DNA of 13,055 nt from Helicobacter sp. (GTDB lineage: Bacteria > Campylobacterota > Campylobacteria > Campylobacterales > Helicobacteraceae): positions 1 to 13,055 of the forward strand of contig JARHZY010000093.1 of the NCBI GenBank assembly GCA_029264655.1, read 5' to 3'. This document shows positions 7,053 through 13,055 of the stretch, piece by piece (positions within the stretch are counted from its first letter, which is position 1; each line of letters starts with the position of its first letter). The position numbers and the translations under genes were made by a program. A model generated the notes under the pieces. The model saw only the letters and a list, made by a program, of their open reading frames with translations, ran no database searches and had not been told where the DNA came from.

Positions 7053-8246
7053 ATGTTAGTACATATATGTTGCAGTGTAGATAGCCACTATTTTTTGAGC
7101 GAATTGCACAAAATATATCCAGATGAGAATCTTATAGGTTTTTTTTATAATCCCAATATCCATCCAAAAGAAGAACATGATTTACGCTTACAAGATGTAA
7201 GACGCAGTTGCAATATGTTAAATATTGAATTGATTGAGGGTGAATATGATACACAAGTGTGGTTTGATAATGTTAAAGGTTTAGAAGATGAACCAGAAAA
7301 AGGTAGTCGTTGTAATGTATGTTTTGATACACGGCTATTAAAAACTGCCCAACTTGCAAAAAAAATGCAGATTCCCAAATTTACAACAACGCTTTTAAGT
7401 AGCCCCATGAAAGAACAACAAATACTCTATACACAAGGTGATGTTATTGCAGCAAGCAATGATTTAGAATTTATTAAAATTAATGTGCGTGCAAATGGTG
7501 GTGTGAATAGACAAAATGAGCTTGCAAAGGCAGATAATCTTTATAGACAAAATTATTGTGGTTGTCAATTTGCACTTACACAACAACGCACAAAGCAACA
7601 AAAGATGGCATTTGAAATGATGAGTAATATTGGTGGTCAAATTTTGCCTGCAAGTAATGAATCGCGTAAAAAAATCTTTCGTCATCGTGATATGCTAGAA
7701 GAGCAGGGAAAAGGATATATTTTAACACAACAAGAACACATTGTGTGGAGGCTATTAAATAGTAAAATATGGCATAAAAAAGAAGTGATAGCCTCATATA
7801 TTCTTGCACGTTCTACTTCAAAGAAAAAAGTAAAAAGCAGTAAAATTACATGGATAAAACCAAAAATTAATAATTTTTATCAAATTTTTCAAACGCAGTT
7901 ATATATGCTTACCGCAGGAGAAAAAGTAGCATTTCTTGAAAAAAAAGAATATATATATAAACAAGATTCTACATTATTAATTGGTTTTTCACAAAAAGAT
8001 GATAGTATATTTATAGATATACATACATTAAATTTTTTCTTTGATACAGCATATGTAAATGTAAATAACATGGTAAAAAATCCACCACAATATACACAAG
8101 AGATGCATTTACGTTATGCTTTATGTGGTATGGAAAGTGTAAATCCTATTGTTGTGCTTGATACACAGATTCCATATGATATTACTATGGAAATACAAAG
8201 TATATTGCAAAATGAACGTAGTTTTGTAATTTTTGAGGAGATGTAG
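7053..8246 (+). CDS. queH: QueH, epoxyqueuosine reductase (DUF208), with long C-terminal extension
   Basis: QueH reduces epoxyqueuosine to queuosine in the wobble position of GUN-decoding tRNAs; it is an iron-sulfur protein unrelated in sequence to QueG. The N-terminal part holds the family signatures: H4-I-C6-C7-x-x-D10, the F-Y-N-P-N-I-H-P segment (30-38) with R45, C87-x2-C90-F-x-x-R94, T-T-T-L-L-S-S (111-117) and Y168-C169-G-C171. The core ends near residue 180. The remaining 215 or so residues are an extension without a recognised domain, lysine-rich near 249-262 and ending F-V-I-F-E-E-M. Typical QueH proteins are about 180-220 residues, though longer versions may be usual in Helicobacter. 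AAGGAG precedes the ATG. Confidence 0.9.
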   Translation: MLVHICCSVDSHYFLSELHKIYPDENLIGFFYNPNIHPKEEHDLRLQDVRRSCNMLNIELIEGEYDTQVWFDNVKGLEDEPEKGSRCNVCFDTRLLKTAQLAKKMQIPKFTTTLLSSPMKEQQILYTQGDVIAASNDLEFIKINVRANGGVNRQNELAKADNLYRQNYCGCQFALTQQRTKQQKMAFEMMSNIGGQILPASNESRKKIFRHRDMLEEQGKGYILTQQEHIVWRLLNSKIWHKKEVIASYILARSTSKKKVKSSKITWIKPKINNFYQIFQTQLYMLTAGEKVAFLEKKEYIYKQDSTLLIGFSQKDDSIFIDIHTLNFFFDTAYVNVNNMVKNPPQYTQEMHLRYALCGMESVNPIVVLDTQIPYDITMEIQSILQNERSFVIFEEM

Positions 8247-8413
8247 GTAAGCGGTATAAATTATGTGTGGTTTATGGTATTTCATGAGAGAGCACATTTT
8301 ATAGGAAGTTTTTTGGTAAAAGGCAAGTCCTAGAATATGTAAATATAATGTGTAAAAATTATACATATATAGTATTTTATGTGTATTAATTGCGGTATTT
8401 ATTGGGGCTTTAG

Positions 8414-8422
8414 TGTTATAAT
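8414..8422 (+). promoter_or_regulatory. Extended -10 promoter for the 287-residue gene
   Basis: TGTTATAAT matches the extended -10 consensus exactly. Transcription would start near 8429, about 30 bases before the ATG at 8459, with TGAGGA (8447-8452) as ribosome site. The rest of 8247-8458 shows no gene or clear terminator. Confidence 0.55.
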
Positions 8423-8458
8423 CTAATTCTAGACTAAAATTTTGCATGAGGATAAAAT

Positions 8459-9322
8459 ATGGTAACTGCAGACATGTATAATTTGGATCTTCAAGATACG
8501 GCAAGTAATTTTGAAGTAGTGTCGCAGGATTGTGATTTTTATGCGGAGCTTGAAGCAAAGCTTATTACGCCCTTGTTGTCGGGGACTGCATACCATGTTG
8601 CTATCCAAGAATTTCAACCACTCATGGCAAGCTCACTTTTAGCACGTTATAATGAGTTTGGTTTATCACAAGAAATGCAAAGGGGTTATCGCAATGATTA
8701 TAATGTGGTATTCCAACCTTATGTTATAAGCTTTGATTTTCATTATGATTATGGATTTTTAGATAATTTGCGTATATTGTTCGGGCAAATGCCACATAAG
8801 ACTTATTGCACTAATGATGCAATACATTCACTGAAAGATTTGCGGCATTTTGATATGTCATGTGTTGTTTTTGGGGATTTTGATGTGGAATATATAGAGC
8901 GTGAAGGTTGGTATGGTATTAAGCATTTTTATCTTGAAACTTTCCAAACCATCCCCTTAGAATATTCTCGTTTGCTTGCACAAAAGCTAAACCGCGTTGC
9001 TTCTTATTTGTATTTTTCTTTTGTCGATTCTGCTCAAACGCATATTGTTGGTGTGTATTCTGATTTTAGAGATTATAGTTTAAATTATTATAATACGGAA
9101 ATGGAACGTAAAGTGAGTCGTTTGATAGCAAATACAAAACGTGCTACATTTGCAACCTATCAAGTTGATCCATTAAGCCCTATGGCACTTTTCTATCGTT
9201 TGCGTTCTTTTTTTCTAGTGCGAGAAAAAGCAGAGGAAAATCGTTATGCTTTTGTCGTATTTTTGAGTGAGGAAGAAATAAGTCGTATTGCAAATATCCG
9301 TGCGTATGCAAAGGCAGAATAG
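8459..9322 (+). CDS. Conserved-looking protein of unknown function upstream of hemN
   Basis: I do not recognise a domain in this 287-residue protein. It is soluble-looking, with no signal peptide or membrane span, and is rich in Phe, Tyr and Asp. Visible blocks include V-V-F-G-D-F-D-V-E-Y (135-144), a stretch from Y-F-S-F-V-D-S to V-Y-S-D-F-R-D-Y (185-207), and a C-terminal part ending with a charged helix. It has two Cys before residue 120 in no metal-binding pattern. Promoter and ribosome site are clear, so it is a real gene. It precedes hemN by 228 bases, and hemN has its own promoter candidate. From memory, C. jejuni (Cj0993c, before hemN Cj0992c) and H. pylori have an uncharacterised gene in the same place; homology to these is unverified. 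Confidence 0.85.
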   Translation: MVTADMYNLDLQDTASNFEVVSQDCDFYAELEAKLITPLLSGTAYHVAIQEFQPLMASSLLARYNEFGLSQEMQRGYRNDYNVVFQPYVISFDFHYDYGFLDNLRILFGQMPHKTYCTNDAIHSLKDLRHFDMSCVVFGDFDVEYIEREGWYGIKHFYLETFQTIPLEYSRLLAQKLNRVASYLYFSFVDSAQTHIVGVYSDFRDYSLNYYNTEMERKVSRLIANTKRATFATYQVDPLSPMALFYRLRSFFLVREKAEENRYAFVVFLSEEEISRIANIRAYAKAE

Positions 9323-9504
9323 TTATAGCTAGTATATGTTATAACATTATAATAATATAGGCATTTTATATATTTCTAATTTATTTATCTTAATAATACA
9401 ATAGGCTTTGTTAGTAGATTTTGTAAAGATAGTTATTTGATAAAATGGCAATGAGAGAAAATATTTGTGATTTTATTATTAAAAACATATTTGTTAGCTT
9501 TGGC

Positions 9505-9510
9505 TATAAT
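9505..9510 (+). promoter_or_regulatory. -10 box of hemN
   Basis: TATAAT predicts a start near 9517 and a leader of about 34 bases. AAGGA (9541-9545) is the ribosome site for the ATG at 9551. No other feature is seen in 9323-9500. Confidence 0.5.
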
Positions 9511-9550
9511 ATATTAAGAGAATAAACCCAAGTAATTTTAAAGGAATGAT

Positions 9551-10930
9551 ATGTATGCAGAGATTGATTTTTTGAAACTAGCAAAATATTCAAAACCGGG
9601 TCCCCGCTATACAAGCTACCCAACTGCTAATGAATTTCGTAAAGATTTTAATGCTACAACCCTATTAGAATCTTTACATCGTGCTGATTCTAACTATCAC
9701 GATAAAGGGCTATCACTTTACACACATTTACCATTTTGTAAGAGTGCATGCTATTTTTGTGGGTGTAATGTTATTTATACAAGTAAAGAAGATAAAAAAG
9801 AACGTTATATTACTTATTTAGAAAAGGAGTTAGCATTGCTCCAAGATTCTATGGATACAAAACGCGAGGTCGTGCAATTTCATTTTGGTGGTGGCACACC
9901 AACATTTTTTGATGCAAAGCAATTACAAGTTATTACAGAAATGATACGCACAACCTTTCCAAATTTTGCAGCAACATGTGAGATGAGTTGTGAGATTGAT
10001 CCACGCCATTTTAATGAAGAGCAAATGGCGGTATTAAAAACTTGTGGTTTTAACCGCATAAGTTTTGGTGTGCAAGATTTTGATACAAAAGTCCAACAAC
10101 ATATTAATAGAATCCAGCCATTAGATCTTGTTGCAGATAGTGTTGCCCTTGCACGTAAATATGGAATCCAATCAATAAATTTTGATCTTATTTATGGCTT
10201 ACCTTATCAAAACCAACAAAGTTTCCAACAAACATTAGATTTTGTTGTAAAACTTGCTCCAGAAAGATTGGCAATTTTTAATTATGCTCATGTCCCATGG
10301 GTAAAAAAAACAATGCGGAAGATAGATGAAACAACTTTGCCAAGCCCAGAAGAAAAATTAAAGATTTTACAGCATACAATTCATTTTTTACATACACATG
10401 ATTATGAAATGATAGGAATGGATCATTTTGCAAAAAAAAGTGATACTTTATGTTTGGCACAAAATAAAGGTGAATTGCGTAGAAATTTTCAAGGATATAC
10501 AACGAAAGGTTTTTCACAAACAATTGGCATTGGACTTACATCTATCGGAGAAGGTGTAGATTATTATACGCAAAACTATAAAGATATGGCAAGCTATGAA
10601 GCCCAACTTGATAATAAGGTTTTACCTGTGGCACAAGGTATTGTGTTAAGCCCAGAAGATATATTGCGTAAAGAAGTTATTATGGGATTAATGAATAATG
10701 CACGGCTTGATTTTAAGGTAATTAATGAGGCTTTTGGGATTGATTGTTTAATGCACTTCCATGACGAGCTTGAAGCCCTAAAACCTATGCAAGACCTTGA
10801 ATTACTAACAATATTGCCAGATGGGATTCTTGTAAGCCCAACAGGAAAATTACTTATTCGTAATATTGCGATGGTTTTTGATTCATATCTTGTAAGCAAT
10901 AGCACAAGGCAGTTTAGTAAAACCATTTAA
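9551..10930 (+). CDS. hemN: HemN, oxygen-independent coproporphyrinogen III dehydrogenase
   Basis: HemN decarboxylates coproporphyrinogen III to protoporphyrinogen IX without oxygen, using S-adenosylmethionine radicals, in cytoplasmic heme synthesis. The 459-residue length matches E. coli HemN (457). The N-terminal P-G-P-R-Y-T-S-Y-P-T-A (16-26) is specific to true HemN rather than the HemW look-alikes. The cluster motif C63-x3-C67-x2-C70-x-C72 equals the E. coli cysteines 62, 66, 69 and 71 shifted by one. G113-G-G-T-P is the SAM-binding loop, and the C-terminal HemN domain is complete. It would supply heme for the nine-heme NrfHA system and other cytochromes at low oxygen. Confidence 0.96.
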   Translation: MYAEIDFLKLAKYSKPGPRYTSYPTANEFRKDFNATTLLESLHRADSNYHDKGLSLYTHLPFCKSACYFCGCNVIYTSKEDKKERYITYLEKELALLQDSMDTKREVVQFHFGGGTPTFFDAKQLQVITEMIRTTFPNFAATCEMSCEIDPRHFNEEQMAVLKTCGFNRISFGVQDFDTKVQQHINRIQPLDLVADSVALARKYGIQSINFDLIYGLPYQNQQSFQQTLDFVVKLAPERLAIFNYAHVPWVKKTMRKIDETTLPSPEEKLKILQHTIHFLHTHDYEMIGMDHFAKKSDTLCLAQNKGELRRNFQGYTTKGFSQTIGIGLTSIGEGVDYYTQNYKDMASYEAQLDNKVLPVAQGIVLSPEDILRKEVIMGLMNNARLDFKVINEAFGIDCLMHFHDELEALKPMQDLELLTILPDGILVSPTGKLLIRNIAMVFDSYLVSNSTRQFSKTI

Positions 10931-10940
10931 ATTGCATATA

Positions 10941-10984
10941 GCTTTGCATTATTTATTGTTTTGGTAGTTATTATATTGCAAAGC
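10941..10984. terminator. Possible hairpin between hemN and yaaA
   Basis: GCTTTGCA (10941-10948) pairs exactly with TGCAAAGC (10977-10984) across a 28-base loop and is followed by ATTTT. It begins 10 bases after the hemN stop and lies between two convergent genes. The large loop makes it a weak terminator candidate. Confidence 0.35.
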
Positions 10985-11022
10985 ATTTTAAAACTGCTAT
11001 GTAAAAATATATTTATTTAGTT

Positions 11023-11829
11023 TTATAGAATCTCATATTTGCAAATAAAACGATTGCCTTGTTGTGTATAAGTATGGAATCTAAAGAGAGTGTCGTGTAG
11101 TGAGCACAAATATTCAAGACATTGTTGCATGTTGAGATGAGAGAGAGAAGGTTCTTGTGCAAGTAAATGTAAAATTTTACCACGATAGAGTTTTGCATAA
11201 TGGCTTATTACTTTTCCATTTTTTTGAAATTCAAAAAAGAAATGTGGTAATGCAGGCATAAAAAGCTTAGTGTAGATACCAGCACGTAAATCAATAATAT
11301 ATGCTTTATCTTGTAATGTATTATGCAATAAGGGGATAAATGGGGCATACACTTCTTTTAATGTGAGATTTTTTGCTTTTGTGCCTTGTTTTAATTTGTA
11401 AAATGGGATAGAATCTTGAGCACGTATTACACCAAAAAGATTACTAAAAATAAGCACATTTTGCAAAATAAATTCTTTTGCATTTTGTGGCAATGTGGCA
11501 AATGATAATCCTTGGAATGCAACGCCATTATAACGTTCAATAGCATATAATAATGGTGTGGTATCAAGGGTAGCATGTAGTTCCAATAAAATTTTATCGT
11601 GAAAACTTTTTGTGCCATATATAGATTCCAATAACGCTTTATCATGATTTTGTAGCAATGCAAGTATAGCTTGATAATAGCATTGCATAATATGGATTCT
11701 ATGGTCGTTGAGTATATCATTTTGCCATAAAGATTCTAAAAAATGAAGTGATGGTATTGTTTGTAGAGATAAATTATTATGCATTATAACTTTATCTTCG
11801 CTGGGACTAAATAAAATACTAAATTGCAT
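11023..11829 (-). CDS. yaaA: YaaA-family peroxide stress protein (DUF328)
   Basis: YaaA lowers free intracellular iron during hydrogen peroxide stress and so limits Fenton damage; the family also binds DNA. The 268-residue product carries the family blocks in order: I-L-F-S-P-S-E-D-K (5-13), R99-Y-N-G with a following Gln-Gly-Leu (106-108), F128-S-N-L-F-G-V-I-R136-A and I-P-F-Y-K-L (141-146). Length is close to the E. coli protein (258). AAAGGAAAAG lies before the ATG. It is probably transcribed apart from the gene at 11940-12170, because a strong hairpin stands between them. Its role in a microaerophile, where iron and oxygen tension matter, fits the family. Confidence 0.88.
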   Translation of the reverse strand: MQFSILFSPSEDKVIMHNNLSLQTIPSLHFLESLWQNDILNDHRIHIMQCYYQAILALLQNHDKALLESIYGTKSFHDKILLELHATLDTTPLLYAIERYNGVAFQGLSFATLPQNAKEFILQNVLIFSNLFGVIRAQDSIPFYKLKQGTKAKNLTLKEVYAPFIPLLHNTLQDKAYIIDLRAGIYTKLFMPALPHFFFEFQKNGKVISHYAKLYRGKILHLLAQEPSLSHLNMQQCLEYLCSLHDTLFRFHTYTQQGNRFICKYEIL

Positions 11830-11883
11830 ACTTTTCCTTTTGCTATAATAGTAAGTTAGGATAGGAGTAATAGGGAGTTTGGG

Positions 11884-11915
11884 AAAGTAGCATAAAATTT
11901 ATTTTATGCTACTTT
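11884..11915. terminator. Perfect 14-bp hairpin between the DUF465 gene and yaaA
   Basis: The arms 11884-11897 and 11902-11915 are exact reverse complements around a 4-base loop. It lies 24 bases past the stop codon of the minus-strand DUF465 gene, so it most likely ends that transcript. No T tract follows on either strand. Confidence 0.6.
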
Positions 11916-11939
11916 GATTTGCGATATATTGCAAGGAAA

Positions 11940-12170
11940 TTAGGATTTTGTATGTGTCTTTCTGTGTTCAAGTATCATTGCATATACTTGATCTTTTAAA
12001 TGTAATTTCTGCTTTTTTAGCACCTCAATCTCTTGATTACTTAAATGTTCAATCCCATTTTCTGCATTTTGTATCTTTTGGTCTAGCTCATTATGCTCAT
12101 TAAAAAGTTTCTCAAAATGTGCATTATGTTGTTTGAGACTTGTAATCTCCTCGCGGTATTCATGAAACAT
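11940..12170 (-). CDS. YdcH-like DUF465 coiled-coil protein
   Basis: This 76-residue protein begins M-F-H-E-Y-R-E-E-I and continues with H-F-E-K-L-F-N-E-H-N-E-L-D (18-30). That is the hallmark of the DUF465/YdcH family of small two-helix proteins. The rest (about 30-70) is a charged helix with the pattern L-K-K-Q-K-L-H-L-K-D typical of the second arm of a helical hairpin. It is cytoplasmic; its biochemical role is unknown in this family. AAGGAG precedes the ATG. It follows the DUF4149 gene by 61 bases on the same strand and may share its transcript. Confidence 0.85.
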   Translation of the reverse strand: MFHEYREEITSLKQHNAHFEKLFNEHNELDQKIQNAENGIEHLSNQEIEVLKKQKLHLKDQVYAMILEHRKTHTKS

Positions 12171-12231
12171 GGTTGCTCCTTGTAATTAAAATTTTCATAT
12201 TGTAAAATAAAATAATTAATAAGATATAAAA

Positions 12232-12780
12232 TTATGCCACTTCACCTATTCTTTTAGAAATTTGTTGCATATAATGTAATGCATAAGCCCTCCATATAAA
12301 AAGCAAACTTAAGCCAAACATTAATGCTTGAAAAACCAAAACACTTTGCTTATGCATAGTTACAAATTCATCACTTAAAATATTTTGTGGCTTTAATATA
12401 AATGGCGTGTAATAATAGACAAACAAAATAATAAGGGTGATATTAAAAACTCCCAATAAAAACCAAAATTTTGAATATATAGAGTTTATCTTTAAGTTAC
12501 AAGTTAATAACCCAATACTTTCATATATTGCTATAACAACCATTAAGAATACAAGATAGGCATTTAGACGCACAAAAATTTTCCCCATAATAAGCCCACT
12601 TTCACTTTGTGAAAATGCAGGAATAAATTCATTAATTTTAAAAACTACAGGGGCAGCAAATGCACCGCACGCTATAATACCACCAATACCAACACCAAGC
12701 AATAAAAGATAAAAAGAATCAAAGATTCTTAAATATTTGAGAAAGGTTTGTTTGGCTTTTTGTTCATTTGGACAAAACAT
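12232..12780 (-). CDS. DUF4149 (TMEM205-like) inner-membrane protein
   Basis: The 182-residue protein has four membrane spans (about 22-44, 73-93, 106-126 and 146-163). Family-type features are G-I-G-G (31-34), A-A-P-V-V-F (42-47) after the first span, and G-x-x-x-G-K-I-F-V-R (62-71) before the second. That layout matches DUF4149 proteins, whose function is unknown. From memory, H. pylori has a similar small integral membrane protein close to a heme gene, so a link with heme or respiration is possible but unproven. AAGGAGT precedes the ATG. Confidence 0.75.
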   Translation of the reverse strand: MFCPNEQKAKQTFLKYLRIFDSFYLLLLGVGIGGIIACGAFAAPVVFKINEFIPAFSQSESGLIMGKIFVRLNAYLVFLMVVIAIYESIGLLTCNLKINSIYSKFWFLLGVFNITLIILFVYYYTPFILKPQNILSDEFVTMHKQSVLVFQALMFGLSLLFIWRAYALHYMQQISKRIGEVA

Positions 12781-12806
12781 GAAAACTCCTTGATAAAAAT
12801 AAAAGA

Positions 12807-12815
12807 ATTATAGCA
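12807..12815 (-). promoter_or_regulatory. Extended -10 promoter for the DUF4149-DUF465 unit
   Basis: TGCTATAAT on the minus strand is an exact extended -10 element. It would start transcription near 12800, about 20 bases before the DUF4149 ATG. Confidence 0.55.
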
Positions 12816-12881
12816 TAGTATTGCATATCTTTACAGCATATACTATTATAATATGCTTATTTTAATCATTAAAAATACTAA

Positions 12882-13055
12882 AAAATATTATTCTGCATAG
12901 ACAAAATTCTATTTCAAGACTTACTGGTAACCAAATTACAAACATTTGTAAGTGAAACACATTATATTGAACGTATTGTTGCATTGCAAATTGCTTCACG
13001 AAAGATTGCAGAAGCAACAAAGAATATTGGATTATTGCAAGCAAATATGAAAAAA
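12882..13055 (+). pseudogene. Open frame at the right edge, no usual start codon, partial
   Basis: After an in-frame TAA (12879-12881) this frame stays open for 58 codons to the end of the window. The translation looks like real protein: from residue 7 it reads D-K-I-L-F-Q-D-L-L-V-T-K-L-Q-T-F-V-S-E-T, followed by a helical stretch with I-E-R-I-V-A-L-Q-I-A-S-R-K-I-A-E. There is no ATG, GTG or ribosome site where a start would be expected; the first ATG is three codons from the edge. It may be a gene whose start has been lost or shifted by a frameshift near 12880-12900, or a gene starting from a rare codon. I do not recognise the family. Confidence 0.4.

Noticed and set aside
8121..8558. 145-residue minus-strand ORF across the queH end and the next gene start
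   Set aside because: It overlaps two real genes and the promoter between them; low-complexity composition and no ribosome site.
11427..11720. 97-residue minus-strand ORF inside yaaA
   Set aside because: It is an out-of-frame shadow of yaaA, which carries all family motifs.
12862..13044. 60-residue minus-strand ORF at the right edge
   Set aside because: The opposite strand gives a more protein-like frame, and this one has no ribosome site.
1..13055. CRISPR array, prophage, insertion sequence, tRNA or rRNA genes
   Set aside because: No regularly spaced repeats, transposase, integrase or structural RNA pattern was found on reading both strands; the only notable repeat is a single 20-base pair.

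Overview
The window is AT-rich bacterial DNA with the gene set and style of an epsilonproteobacterium (Campylobacterota). An enterohepatic-type Helicobacter or a close relative is the most likely source. This rests on protein families and sequence style: a NrfH/NrfA pair whose NrfA has a His-type first heme motif, a long QueH, a YdcH-like DUF465 protein, and extended -10 boxes of the TGnTATAAT kind. I could not run a database search, so the genus is an inference.

Layout. At the left edge (about 47-139, minus) is a short tail-like remnant resembling the end of an FtsH-type protease. Next is the nrfHA operon (209-2589, plus) for periplasmic nitrite ammonification, closed by a 14-bp perfect hairpin. 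From 2635 to 3519 there is no intact gene, only very AT-rich sequence with scraps of coding-like frames and a 20-base direct repeat. At 3520-3843 (minus) lies a small multidrug resistance (SMR) transporter gene with an amber stop at codon 4. A lone type II secretion/competence inner-membrane protein of the GspF/PilC/CtsF family follows (4175-5347, plus). It converges, with only 11 bases between stop codons, on rimO (5359-6654, minus), the ribosomal protein S12 methylthiotransferase.

The central plus-strand block holds a 31-residue single-membrane-span peptide (6936-7031), queH for the last step of queuosine synthesis (7053-8246), an unrecognised 287-residue protein (8459-9322) and hemN, oxygen-independent coproporphyrinogen III dehydrogenase (9551-10930). 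The right part is on the minus strand: yaaA (peroxide stress), a 76-residue DUF465 coiled-coil protein, and a four-span DUF4149 membrane protein. At the right edge an open plus-strand frame with no usual start codon runs off the window.

How the genes relate. Most are independent housekeeping genes of a microaerobe. NrfHA takes electrons from menaquinol to reduce nitrite to ammonium. HemN makes heme under low oxygen, and heme is needed in quantity because NrfH and NrfA together carry nine hemes. RimO, QueH and HemN are iron-sulfur enzymes acting in translation and heme synthesis, and YaaA limits iron-driven oxidative damage. I see no phage, CRISPR array, insertion sequence, tRNA or rRNA, and no clear new multi-gene system. 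The best leads are the His-type active-site motif of NrfA, the amber-interrupted SMR gene, the QueH C-terminal extension, the micro-ORF ahead of queH, and the unknown protein ahead of hemN.
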